From JABWBD01 sp040768665 (GTDB taxonomy: Bacteria > Planctomycetota > Planctomycetia > Pirellulales > Thermoguttaceae), in contig JAXGMN010000076.1 of the NCBI GenBank assembly GCA_040768665.1, positions 1 through 46,886 on the forward strand: 46,886 bases of DNA. The letters are read 5' to 3'. The notes beneath the pieces were generated by a model that searched no databases, had not been told where the DNA came from, and saw only the letters and a list, made by a program, of their open reading frames with translations. A program made the translations under genes and the position numbers. Shown in pieces: positions 18,189 through 25,860 of this stretch. Numbering within the stretch: the stretch's first letter is position 1; the number at the start of each line of letters is the position of its first letter.

Positions 18189-20477
18189 ATGCGGTCCACA
18201 GCGATCCTTTTCGGCACTGTTCTGCTCGCGTCGCCGGGCGTCTCGGCGAACCAGACGTTGGCGCCTTATCCGGGACCACGCTATCCGTTGGTCGAGGCCG
18301 GCTCGCCGAAGGCCACGATCGTGCTGGCGGAGAGCCCCGATCCGCTGGAAACCTACGCGGCGCACGAGCTGAATCGCTACGTGCGGGCAATCACCGGATG
18401 CGAGTTGCCAATCAGGAGCGAACCGGATCAGGCCGGCGGATACGCCATCTCGCTCGGCGCCACCAGAGGGGCCGCAGCGGCCGGCTTTGAGCTGACCGAG
18501 GCACGGCTCGGCCGCGACGGCTATGCGGCGGCGGCCGACCCCACCGGCCTGCTGATCGCAGGGCGCTCCCCTCTTGGCACCCTCTATGGCGTGTACGACC
18601 TCGTCGAGCGAGAGTTCGGCGTCCGCTGGTTCGTCCCCGGCGACCTTGGCGAAGTGGTGCCCCGGAAAGAGACGGTGGCCGTCGGCACATTCCGCCGCGA
18701 GTTCAAACCCTCGTTCACGTATCGCTGGGTCGGCGACGGCGATTGGGCGTTGAAACAGCGGATGAACGTGATGGTCGCTGTCGATGGGAAACCCGTCGGC
18801 GTCAACTGGAAGTGGCACTTCCACACCTTTGCCATTCTCATCCCGCCGGAAAAGTATTTCGACGAGCATCCCGAGTGGTTTCCCCTGGTCAACGGCAAGC
18901 GTCAGAAGTCCGACCAGCCCCACAGCCACAGCACCCAGCTATGCACGAGCAACCCGGAAGTGGTCGACAAGCTCACCGAGGGCCTTCTGGAAACGCTCCG
19001 TGCCGATCCGACCATCGTCTTCGATCTGCCGACCAGGGACAAGCTCCGAGCGTGGCTGGATCAGGCAAAAGCTCGGGCCGGCAGCGAGACGATCGAGAAA
19101 CGGGTCGCCGCCGTGAGGGCAGCCTTCGACGCATGCGAGAAATCGGTCGATCCGGATCGATCGTCTCGCGGCGGCACGAACCGCGACCAGGCTGCGTTCG
19201 AAGCGCCGCCGCAGCATGCGATCGGTGGGCCCCCTCTACTGCTCACCGGCCAGGCGGCCGTCGGCGATTCCAAGCCCAATTGGAAACTGGTGGGCCGAAC
19301 CCTGCACCATCGCTCCGAATCGCAAGCCCTCGATGCAACCGAAAGTTCGGCGCCGTTTCAGGTTCGCGTCGAGGCCGAGGAAGTCGTTTGCGAGCTTCCT
19401 GCGTACGAGACCACCAATAACGGCTCGGGCATGTTCTGGGGTTCCGGCAGCGCGCAGATGGTTCGCGTGGGCGACCGGCTGTTTGTCAGCGCCTTTGAGG
19501 CCGTGCCGGGAGTCGCACCGCTGAACAACGCGCGCTGGGCCCTCTACCAGCGCACCGCCGACGGCTGGGAGTTCTGCCAGCGCGACGAGAAGGATCGCAC
19601 GCGTGAGCCCTGTCCGCTGGGCGTGAGCCACAGCGGCCGGCTGCTGATGTCGGCCAATCCGACGCTCGCGCCGCCCGTGCCTGCGCCGCAGGCCAAGACG
19701 GCCAGAGTGCGGGGAGGGCCCGCTCGACCGGAGTTCCTGGAGTTCGACCCCGTCCACCCCGAGCAGGAGCCGCGGCACTGGGTTCCCCGGTGGACCGAGG
19801 ACCCCGCGTTTACCGAGCATTCCTACCGCGCCTTCGCCGCCGACGGAAACCGCGGCGAGTTTATCCTGTTCCAGAAAGTCGGCACCTCGCATACCGCATG
19901 GGCCTTTCTCGACCGGGAGGATGCGTGGAAGACCGGGCTACTAACCTGGCCCAAAGGCGAAGACCCCAGGTACTCCGTCTGGCACGGCGAGTACACGCCG
20001 GTGAACTATGCCAATGTGATCCTCCGCGACCGCCACGTGCACTATCTGGGCCCGTCGCCCATCAACATCTGGAACCGGATCGACCCTGCGAAAACCGACA
20101 CCTGGGGCCGCGACAAGTGGGGCTGGCGGATGCGCAAACTGCACTACGCCTGGACTCCCGATATCCAGTCGAAGCCCTTCTCGGAGTGGATCGTGCTGGA
20201 CGATACCATGGATGATGGCGGCACGATCGGGCTGGGCGACTCGTGGCTGGCGCCCGATGGCCGTCTGCACCTGGTCTGGCAGAAGGAGCCGATCCATCCC
20301 ACGCTCCGCGACCTGCATTTCCCCGACATCAAGCGGGACGGACGCATGTACTACGGGATCGTCAAGCAGGGCGAGCTGATCGGAAGCGGGAGCTTCTCGC
20401 CGGTGGCGAAACCGCCGGCCCGCTCCGTCCCACGGGCTACATTGGCCATCCTCGCTTCCACGTCACGCCCGACCTGA
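18189..20477 (+). CDS. Chimeric exported protein: truncated DUF4838 protein joined to a BNR-type propeller
   Basis: ATG 18189 follows a perfect AAGGAGG at 18177-18183 with 5 nt spacing. A signal peptide opens the protein (MRSTAILFGTVLLASPGVSA). Residues about 30-165 are the glucuronidase-like N-domain seen in DUF4838 proteins (YAAHELNRYVRAITGCELP, LVEREFGVRWFVPG). The DUF4838 core begins (YFDEHPEWFPLVNGKR, QLCTSNPEVVDKL) but jumps near residue 280 to what looks like the C-terminal helix of such proteins (RDKLRAWLDQAKARAG), so the central catalytic portion is absent. From about residue 360 an exported BNR-like propeller continues (NGSGMFWGSG, ADGWEFCQRDEKDRTREP). The last roughly 16 residues before the stop are out of frame; the true continuation lies downstream in another frame. 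Probably a deletion fusion that then decayed at the 3' end. Expression is uncertain. Confidence 0.6.
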   Translation: MRSTAILFGTVLLASPGVSANQTLAPYPGPRYPLVEAGSPKATIVLAESPDPLETYAAHELNRYVRAITGCELPIRSEPDQAGGYAISLGATRGAAAAGFELTEARLGRDGYAAAADPTGLLIAGRSPLGTLYGVYDLVEREFGVRWFVPGDLGEVVPRKETVAVGTFRREFKPSFTYRWVGDGDWALKQRMNVMVAVDGKPVGVNWKWHFHTFAILIPPEKYFDEHPEWFPLVNGKRQKSDQPHSHSTQLCTSNPEVVDKLTEGLLETLRADPTIVFDLPTRDKLRAWLDQAKARAGSETIEKRVAAVRAAFDACEKSVDPDRSSRGGTNRDQAAFEAPPQHAIGGPPLLLTGQAAVGDSKPNWKLVGRTLHHRSESQALDATESSAPFQVRVEAEEVVCELPAYETTNNGSGMFWGSGSAQMVRVGDRLFVSAFEAVPGVAPLNNARWALYQRTADGWEFCQRDEKDRTREPCPLGVSHSGRLLMSANPTLAPPVPAPQAKTARVRGGPARPEFLEFDPVHPEQEPRHWVPRWTEDPAFTEHSYRAFAADGNRGEFILFQKVGTSHTAWAFLDREDAWKTGLLTWPKGEDPRYSVWHGEYTPVNYANVILRDRHVHYLGPSPINIWNRIDPAKTDTWGRDKWGWRMRKLHYAWTPDIQSKPFSEWIVLDDTMDDGGTIGLGDSWLAPDGRLHLVWQKEPIHPTLRDLHFPDIKRDGRMYYGIVKQGELIGSGSFSPVAKPPARSVPRATLAILASTSRPT

Positions 20478-20745
20478 CGCTTTACGTCCTGTGCAACATC
20501 GTCGGCACAACGCCCCAGACGAAAACGCAGTCCGGCACGTATGCCCTTCGCATCGCGCCGGACGGTTCTGTATCCGCTCCGGTCCGCATCCCGTTGAAGC
20601 ATTCGCTTACGGGCACGTTCTTTACCGCCACCCCGCGTGCCGGAAATCGACTTACGGAAGCGGCCGACCTGCTCTTTGCCGGCACGGCCGACGGCAAACC
20701 GGTGGCCCGCTACGCCCGAATCGGTTTCCGACGGCCGGATGCCCC
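20424..20745 (+). pseudogene. Out-of-frame C-terminus of the preceding BNR-type protein
   Basis: A different frame carries on the propeller sequence: GYIGHPRFHVTPDLTLYVLC, then PVRIPLKHSLTGTFFTATPR and KPVARYARIGF, which is typical of the last blades of such proteins. The switch from the upstream frame lies near 20425-20445. The natural stop was lost, and unrelated repeat sequence begins by about 20790. Confidence 0.65.
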
Positions 20746-20789
20746 GGATGGTCGGCAAGCGAGCGTTGAGCGTTCGGCGCGCCGGTCTA

Positions 20790-20853
20790 AAAGCCTGTCT
20801 CAAAACCGTCGGGGACTGTCCCCTTCTTCTCGCGAGGTTTTGGGACAGGCTCT
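20790..20853. repeat. Hairpin element with A-type arms, short form
   Basis: AAGCCTGTCTCAAAACC (20791-20807) faces GGTTTTGGGACAGGCTCT (20836-20853). The middle contains GGGGACTGTCCCC. Compared with the copy at 33301-33399 the inner loop is missing, so the two halves of the GGGGAC core are fused. The copy is inverted relative to that one. Confidence 0.75.
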
Positions 20854-20916
20854 ACCTGCGACGGAAGCTGACGGTTGCGTGCCTCCGGCGTGCCGCAAAT
20901 CGTGCGGGCCCAATGC

Positions 20917-20946
20917 TTGACACTCCTTTGCGACGCAGAATACACT
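20917..20946 (+). promoter_or_regulatory. Sigma-70-type promoter of the lactonase gene
   Basis: A perfect -35 TTGACA (20917-20922) is separated by 18 nt from TACACT (20941-20946), a good -10. It lies 90 bp before the start codon and just behind a hairpin element. Confidence 0.55.
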
Positions 20947-21035
20947 CAAGGCGTTCGCCCTTCGCGCGGCGTTTCAAAACGTTTTGTCGCGTCGCCTCTA
21001 CCCAATCTCGATCCGGCATATTTGAGGATACAGCA

Positions 21036-22199
21036 ATGAAGATCCTGAAAGTCGTCGTACTGGCATGGTCGGTCATCGTTCCCATTGCGGGCGCCTTTGC
21101 GGCGGAACCGCCGACAAGGCTATGGGTCTACTTCGGCACCTATACTCGGGGCGACAGTGGAAGCAAAGGGATCTACCGCGGCACGTTCGACCTTCAGACC
21201 GGACAATTGGCCGACGTCGCTTTGGCCGGTGAGACGACGAACCCGTCGTTCCTGGCGATCCATCCTTCCAAACCGCTGCTCTATGCAGTAGGCGAATTGG
21301 CCAGTTTCGAAGGCAAGAAGGTGGGCGCGGTGAGTGCGTTTGCGATCGAACCGGGCACGGGAAAGCTCGAGTTGCTCAACCAGCAGTCGTCGGGCGGCGC
21401 CGGTCCGTGTTACGTGGCCGTCGATCGGACCGGCCGGTGCGTGCTGGTCGCCAACTACGGCAGCGGAAGCGTGGCCTCCCTGCCGATCCGCGGCGACGGC
21501 CGGCTCGGAGAAGCGGCGAGTGTTATCCAACACGAGGGCTCGAGTGTCGACCCGAAGCGGCAGCGGGGGCCGCACGCACACTCGATCAATGTCGATCCGG
21601 CGAATCGATTCGTCGTGGCGGCCGATCTGGGGCTGGACAAGCTGCTCGTCTATCGCCTCGACCCCGCAAAGGCCGCACTGGCACCGAACGATCCGCCGTT
21701 TGCCACGGTCGCGCCCGGCGGCGGGCCGCGCCACTTCGACTTTCACCCCGGCGGGCGCTACGCGTACGCGAACAATGAGATGGGCTCGACGGTGACCGCG
21801 TTTCAGTACGATCCGCTTCACGGCAAGTTGAGCGGCATGCAGTCGGTGCCGACGCTTCCCGAGGGGTTTGACGGCTCAAACAGCACCGCCCAGATTCAGG
21901 TGCATCCGTCGGGCAAGTTTGTCTACTGCTCGAATCGCGGCCACGACAGCATCGCGGCGTTCGCCGTGGACGAATCGACCGGCAAGCTCCGCCCGGCCGG
22001 CCACAGCTCGACCCGCGGCAAGACCCCGCGAAATTTCTGCATCGATCCGACGGGCAGCTATCTGATCGCCGCGAATCAGGACACGGACAACGTAGTCGTC
22101 TTCCGGGTCGGCCGGAGCACCGGCAGCCTGGAGACCACGGGCCAGGAGGTCCGGGTGCCCATGCCGGTGTGCGTGAAGTTCATGCAGCCGTTGGAATGA
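21036..22199 (+). CDS. Exported lactonase, 7-bladed propeller (6-phosphogluconolactonase-like family)
   Basis: The product has 387 residues. ATG 21036 is chosen because a signal peptide follows (MKILKVVVLAWSVIVPIAGAFA); the open frame extends further upstream but through a repeat. The rest matches the lactonase family of YbhE/Pgl type: YFGTYTRGDSGSKGIYRG near the start, NPSFLAIHPSKPLLYAV, the GPCYVAVDRTGRCVLVANYG blade, GPHAHSINVDP, GGGPRHFDFHPGGRYAY and TPRNFCIDPTGSYLIAANQD. Cytosolic Pgl hydrolyses 6-phosphogluconolactone. Exported planctomycete versions probably act on other sugar lactones, or only bind them; the substrate cannot be read from the sequence. The gene appears monocistronic with its own promoter at 20917. 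Confidence 0.85.
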   Translation: MKILKVVVLAWSVIVPIAGAFAAEPPTRLWVYFGTYTRGDSGSKGIYRGTFDLQTGQLADVALAGETTNPSFLAIHPSKPLLYAVGELASFEGKKVGAVSAFAIEPGTGKLELLNQQSSGGAGPCYVAVDRTGRCVLVANYGSGSVASLPIRGDGRLGEAASVIQHEGSSVDPKRQRGPHAHSINVDPANRFVVAADLGLDKLLVYRLDPAKAALAPNDPPFATVAPGGGPRHFDFHPGGRYAYANNEMGSTVTAFQYDPLHGKLSGMQSVPTLPEGFDGSNSTAQIQVHPSGKFVYCSNRGHDSIAAFAVDESTGKLRPAGHSSTRGKTPRNFCIDPTGSYLIAANQDTDNVVVFRVGRSTGSLETTGQEVRVPMPVCVKFMQPLE

Positions 22200-22520
22200 A
22201 GACGGCAAGCGTGCCGCAGCGCTTCGATCGCATCAGAATAGTCGTCGATTCTTCGACAAGAGTGAATGGGTTCGAATCCTAACCCCGCAAAGATCACGAA
22301 GCCACCGGGCTCAAGGACCACCGCGGCATATCCTCGCCCAGTCCGCCCGCCGCGGGGTGAGGGGTTGCAGGCGGCCAAGCGCTGAACTAAGATGCGCTGA
22401 TTGCGAACAGGCGAGCGGCTGATGCGAACCTCCCTCGAGGTTTTCCGCAGCCTAATGGGAAGGCGCCGGAACTTCGGTCTGTGAGACAGCCGGTGGCACG
22501 ATTTCGGCAAGGAAACGATC
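22200..22520. other. Intergenic stretch before the toxin-antitoxin pair
   Basis: No supported gene is present. AAGGAA at about 22510 is the likely ribosome site of the next gene. Confidence 0.4.
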
Positions 22521-22748
22521 ATGCTGAAGCATATCAAGATCATCGTAGAAAAGCATTCGGACGGATACGTCGCGTATCCTGTTGGCCTCAAGGGTATTGT
22601 GATCGCAGAAGGCGACACTTATGAAGACGCACTCGCCGAAGTGAAGTCCGCGATAGAATTCCACATCGAGACCTTTGGTCGAGAGGTTCTTGAGATGGAC
22701 GAGATGGCACAGGAGGTCTTTGTCGCAGAAGCCGGAGTCACTGTCTGA
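22521..22748 (+). CDS. hicB: HicB-family antitoxin
   Basis: The product is a 75-residue protein with the partial RNase-H-like HicB fold: an N-terminal strand KIIVEKHSDGYVAYPVGLKG, where typical HicB proteins have V-E-x-x-x-D-G-Y-x-A-x-x-P, followed by the helix DTYEDALAEVKSAIEFHIET. The C-terminal DNA-binding domain present in some HicB proteins is lacking, so the protein neutralises HicA but may regulate poorly alone. It comes first in the pair, the less common antitoxin-first order of short HicB types. The stop codon shares one base with the start of the toxin gene, so the two are translationally coupled. Confidence 0.85.
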   Translation: MLKHIKIIVEKHSDGYVAYPVGLKGIVIAEGDTYEDALAEVKSAIEFHIETFGREVLEMDEMAQEVFVAEAGVTV

Positions 22749-22993
22749 TGGCGAAGTTCCCTGTCGATGCGCCCAAGGAGCAGGTCATCAAAGCGTTACA
22801 GTCGCTTGGATTTGAACTCGTCCGCGAGGGCAACCACATCGCGATGATGCGGAAGAATCCAGACGAGACATCGACGCCGCTGACCATGCCGAATCATCGC
22901 CGGATCAAGAGCTCGACTTTGAGGGGGATCCTGCGGCAGTCGCAGATCAGTCGTGATGAATTCCTGAAGGCGTATTATGAACACGAACCCTAG
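22748..22993 (+). CDS. hicA: HicA-family mRNA interferase toxin
   Basis: The 81-residue product matches HicA: a double-stranded RNA-binding-like fold with helix EQVIKALQSLGFELVREGNH, the conserved histidine in GNHIAMMRK, and the tail LTMPNHRRIKSSTLRGILRQ, which corresponds to the family motif of V-P-x-H-x-x-x-x-x-x-G-T-L-x-x-I. HicA cleaves mRNA independently of ribosomes. Length and motifs are normal, so it looks functional. It lies at the left border of a repeat-rich accessory zone. Confidence 0.88.
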   Translation: MAKFPVDAPKEQVIKALQSLGFELVREGNHIAMMRKNPDETSTPLTMPNHRRIKSSTLRGILRQSQISRDEFLKAYYEHEP

Positions 22994-23214
22994 CCGTGCA
23001 ACTCGCCAATCTGAGCCGAGTCAAGACCGGACGGAGCTGGAATTGAAACTCGAAATCTAGCCCCGACCCAGTTTCGATCTTCCGCCGTCCGCTCAACCCA
23101 TCGGTCCTTGGCAACAATCACGGAGCACGGGTTCGTGGAAGGATCGACAACTTCCAGTACGTTGTGAGTGGCGTACAGAGCGTGCTGCAATTCTGGACTG
23201 AGCGGAAGTGCCAT
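22990..23214 (-). CDS. Small hypothetical protein, possibly a decayed antitoxin-like gene
   Basis: The 74-residue frame starts at ATG 23214 and begins MALPLSPELQHALYATHN, then LEVVDPSTNPCSVIVAKDRW. This resembles small planctomycete proteins with a V-V-D-P-x-T-N-x-x-Y-V-x-V motif that are often found near toxin-antitoxin loci. The part after VAKDRW does not fit that pattern and may be out of frame. It converges on hicA with a few bases of overlap. Function unknown. Confidence 0.35.
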   Translation of the reverse strand: MALPLSPELQHALYATHNVLEVVDPSTNPCSVIVAKDRWVERTAEDRNWVGARFRVSIPAPSGLDSAQIGELHG

Positions 23215-23219
23215 TGTTT

Positions 23220-23241
23220 GCCCCCCGTAAGGCAGGGGGGC
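23220..23241. repeat. Short GC-rich hairpin
   Basis: GCCCCCC (23220-23226) pairs with GGGGGGC (23235-23241) over an 8-nt loop. There is no T run, so it is not called a terminator. Confidence 0.4.
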
Positions 23242-23467
23242 CTGGACTGCGGGAACCAGCGTTTGCCATGTCTCCGTTGTCGCACAGCCGCGTCGGACTT
23301 CAAGCATCCGCCGCCTCTCGGCTCGCTACGCGGATAGTTCAGTTGGTGAGGGGACACCGGCGCGCCATTGGCGTCCTGGCGTTGTTCGCGTCGCAACCTG
23401 TGGATGTGGGCGGGGTGGCCCCGCTTGTGTCTTACCCACGTCATCGCGTTCGGCGGCGCGCGTGTGC

Positions 23468-23528
23468 CACTGCTTGGCGTTGAACGGACCATCCATTCCA
23501 ACCGAGCTTACCACAACGCCAAGCAGTG
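23468..23528 (+). repeat. Covarying 15-bp hairpin element, copy 1
   Basis: CACTGCTTGGCGTTG (23468-23482) and CAACGCCAAGCAGTG (23514-23528) form a perfect 15-bp stem with a 31-nt loop. Homology with copy 2 extends about 50 bp to the left (a GGTGGCCC...GTGTCT segment and GCGCGTGTG directly before the stem). Confidence 0.8.
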
Positions 23529-23677
23529 TTTGGGTACCGCTTGATTTAACGTCTCAGCAGATCAGACGCTACGCCGGGAAACCAATACCAGAGGCAGCGT
23601 CCGGCGACGCTTGGCGAGGTGGCCCTGCTAGTGTCTGTCGCCCCTTCGTTTCCGCGCCAGGGTCATTGCGCGTGTGG

Positions 23678-23738
23678 CACGGCTTGGAGTTGAATGGGCG
23701 TGCCATAGGGACCGAGCTCCCCACAACTCCAAGCAGTG
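23678..23738 (+). repeat. Covarying 15-bp hairpin element, copy 2
   Basis: CACGGCTTGGAGTTG (23678-23692) and CAACTCCAAGCAGTG (23724-23738) form the same stem with one mismatch and a 31-nt loop. Two adjacent stem positions differ from copy 1 on both sides and still pair. Confidence 0.8.
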
Positions 23739-23827
23739 TTCGTCCAGCGACCAAGCGGCTTTCCCAATCGAGCAGATCGGCCCGGAAGTCACCGCGGAGA
23801 GGATAGGCGATTCGGTTCGCGCTTCGG

Positions 23828-23889
23828 CACTGCTTGGGATTGTAGTACGATCTGTTCGTATAGGAGAACCCGTTCAATCCCAAGCAGTG
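23828..23889 (-). repeat. Covarying 15-bp hairpin element, copy 3 (inverted)
   Basis: CACTGCTTGGGATTG (23828-23842) and CAATCCCAAGCAGTG (23875-23889) form a perfect 15-bp stem with a 32-nt loop. The flanking GTGTGCC motif is on the right side, so this copy is inverted relative to the other two. Confidence 0.8.
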
Positions 23890-24157
23890 GCACACGAACA
23901 CGGGGCAGAGTGCCAGAGCCGCTGCCGATTGCCCACGGCCACGCGGACATCTCGCGAATCCCGACCAGTCCGACTCTTCAGAGATTCGCGGAGATCCGTG
24001 AAGATTCGTGTTCTGCTCGCGCTTTGGCCCCCGGCGGCTCGTACGGGGAAAAAGGAAAAAGATCGCGACCAAACTGAGGCAGAGAGTCGAAAGGAAGAGG
24101 AGGAACACGGACCTTCGCTGATCGACACGAATCCAGGCCGGCGACGGAGGAGCTTGC

Positions 24158-24247
24158 TCTGTGTCCTCGGCGTCCTCCGTGGTAAAGGAAAGCTGCGTGG
24201 TGCCGCGCGAAGACCGTTTCACCACAGAGAACACCGAGGGCACGGAG
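24158..24247. repeat. Inverted-repeat element of the CCTCTGTGGTGAAA type, copy 1
   Basis: A left half with CCTCCGTGGTAAAGG faces a right half TTTCACCACAGAGAACACC. About 90 bp are homologous to 26843-26933, including the middle part AAGACCGTTTCACC. Confidence 0.7.
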
Positions 24248-24340
24248 GGAAGTGGGGCACGACGCTCGAGAGTCGTCGCGGGGGTGGTGTGTGGATGGTC
24301 GGGTTCACCTCTGGAAATTCGGCGAGTACCGCGCTCGCGG

Positions 24341-24440
24341 CCCGTTGAGCCTTGGCCGTCGGTTGCCGGCGACATTCTCCCCAGGGCTGCGCGGACTTCA
24401 CCCTGGGCTACCGAGTTTCTCCCCTTCGGGTGGGGCGAGA
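24341..24440. repeat. Dispersed GC-rich repeat (GCCGGCGA type), copy 1
   Basis: The stretch from TTGCCGGCGACATT through GGGCTGCGCGGACTTC to CCCCTTCGGG is homologous to 27070-27170 and, more weakly, to 26478-26560. No coding role is seen. Confidence 0.6.
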
Positions 24441-24522
24441 CCTGGGGTCAGGTCCTGACTTGCAACTTAACTCTTCAGGGCGAGACCTGGGGTCAGGTCC
24501 TGACTTGCAACTTAACTCTTCA
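24433..24522 (+). repeat. Exact 45-bp tandem duplication
   Basis: The unit beginning GGGCGAGACCTGGGGTCAGG and ending AACTTAACTCTTCA is present twice head to tail (24433-24477 and 24478-24522) with no difference seen, so it is a recent duplication. Confidence 0.9.
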
Positions 24523-25050
24523 CGTTTTCCTCGCAACCGAGCAGAGTTTTCGGGGCAAAACCGCCATGAGTACGGCGTACGTCGGGACAAGATCTCGTTG
24601 TTCGTTTTCGCCTGCGCCCAGGGCGTATTCAGTCCTCAAAAGGCCGTTCGGAAAGCGACTCGCAGTCCAGGCCCGGCGGCACGACAACTCCGGCATTTCC
24701 AACGGTGGAACAAGCGCAGCCGATATCGCTTCACCCTCCGGTCGCGATGGTCCGCCTGCTGACTATCGACACCTGGATGTGCCGGCTGATTTGGTGGGCT
24801 TCGGGGCGCCGGAAACCGAAACGCGGACGGAGCTAGTTGTTCTTGGGATGTCAAGTCTCGCTGCGTCCGCGTTTCGATTCCCGCAAGCACGCAGCAGCAG
24901 CGGTGACCGCTCCCCTCACACCTGGGCACCGCTTTGTGATTCCAGGAAGACCTTGCACGTGGAGGCTCCGTGGAATTACCAACAGCACAATAAGGAGCCT
25001 ATCGTTTTGTCGAGCAATGCTACTCCGACGTCGGACACACGGCGCCGGAC
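24523..25050. other. Stretch without a supported gene
   Basis: Open frames exist on both strands but none shows a family pattern. The stretch lies between repeats and a gene fragment and is probably decayed sequence. Confidence 0.4.
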
Positions 25051-25055
25051 AGCAG

Positions 25056-25146
25056 ATTTCCCGCCTCCTACCGGAATGGAGCGCGCTGGTGAGAGCAAGT
25101 CGAATGCCTTGGCCCCCGTTTGCTCTTCGATCCAATCGACCAAGAC
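25056..25146 (-). pseudogene. Fragment homologous to the 3' part of the gene at 25861-26472
   Basis: About 91 bp match 25992-26083 at nearly every position. On the minus strand both encode VLVDWIEEQ, then KAFD and LSPARSIP. Only this piece remains. It is cut off at 25146, where a repeat arm begins. Confidence 0.65.
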
Positions 25147-25165
25147 CGTGCGCGTGAACGGTTAC
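25144..25165 (+). repeat. Solitary right arm of a B-type hairpin element
   Basis: CCGTGCGCGTGAACGGTTACC closely matches the right arm of the element at 30907-31032. It abuts the truncated gene fragment, suggesting that insertion or excision of the element broke that gene. Confidence 0.5.
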
Positions 25166-25166
25166 C

Positions 25167-25619
25167 TTACGGATGAGGTGCACCGGCGTTCGGCGGAATG
25201 CAATGAAACACACCGAAGGTGGCGAAGTCCGTCGCGTTGGTCGTCAGGACCGATTGAATTCCGGCCTGCTGATAGGTGGCTGCCAAAAGCGTATCGAGCA
25301 GTCGTTTCCGACCAAGGGAAAACTGCTGCAACCACGCCAGGAACTGCTGGGTGGCAGGGGCGTTGGGAAAAACCCGATCAACTTCGCTCGCTGTCCACCA
25401 TTGCTCCGCAATGCTGCGGGCCTCGGGCATGCTCAGCGGCTGGCTGAAACGCCGCGGATCGGTAACGATGTGGATGAACTCGGCAAGCACCTGTGGGGCC
25501 ATCGCGATCCGATCGCCTGCCGTCAACAACCGCGACAGCGTCTGGCGGGCTGCCGAATGCTCGGGATGTTCGGTCACCTCGGCCGCTACCAGAAAGCCTG
25601 TGTCCAGTCCGTGAGTCAT
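25167..25619 (-). CDS. VapC-type PIN-domain toxin (ribonuclease)
   Basis: The 150-residue protein has the PIN-domain acidic set: D6 in LDTGFLVAA, E47 in VLAEFIHI, D109 in RLLDTLLAA and D131 in TNATDFATF. These residues coordinate Mg2+ or Mn2+ for RNA cleavage. Length is normal for VapC. It starts inside the ATGA that ends the upstream antitoxin gene, so the pair is translationally coupled. The RNA target cannot be predicted. The 3' end reaches to within a few bases of the solitary repeat arm at 25144. Confidence 0.85.
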   Translation of the reverse strand: MTHGLDTGFLVAAEVTEHPEHSAARQTLSRLLTAGDRIAMAPQVLAEFIHIVTDPRRFSQPLSMPEARSIAEQWWTASEVDRVFPNAPATQQFLAWLQQFSLGRKRLLDTLLAATYQQAGIQSVLTTNATDFATFGVFHCIPPNAGAPHP

Positions 25620-25834
25620 AGCCGACCTTCGAGCATATCGCTCAGCAAGTCATCACCGGACGCGGCCGGACGGAGCATCTGGCCGAGGCTTACCGGCCGA
25701 ATATCGAGAACGCTGTGGCGCCCCCTGCCAAGGCCCTCGACGGTGACTCGCACCTTTTCGTGATCCTTGAGCGGCAATGGGCGATCCAGTTTCAAAACAC
25801 CGCTTTCATACGTCGCTTCAACCGTGTACGACAT
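25616..25834 (-). CDS. Antitoxin partner of the PIN toxin
   Basis: The product is 72 residues. The N-terminal half, beginning YTVEATYESGVLKLDRPLPL and continuing EKVRVTVEG, matches the beta-rich DNA-binding fold of the DUF104/AF2212-like antitoxins, which regularly precede PIN toxins. The C-terminal half (SGDDLLSDMLEGRL) is the likely toxin-wrapping tail. The stop overlaps the toxin start by 4 nt. It probably represses its own operon with the toxin as co-repressor, as is usual for the family. Confidence 0.8.
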   Translation of the reverse strand: MSYTVEATYESGVLKLDRPLPLKDHEKVRVTVEGLGRGRHSVLDIRPVSLGQMLRPAASGDDLLSDMLEGRL

Positions 25835-25860
25835 AGTACATCCTCCAATCTCTCACCCCA

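Noticed and set aside
22263..22290. tRNA T-arm-like string (GGGTTCGAATCCTAACC)
   Set aside because: The T-stem does not pair and no other tRNA arm is present.
23468..23889. Retron msr/msd
   Set aside because: There are three copies in mixed orientation and no reverse transcriptase nearby.
24161..25447. 428-codon plus-strand frame
   Set aside because: It runs through two dispersed repeats, the exact 45-bp duplication and the antisense of the PIN toxin gene; no protein pattern.
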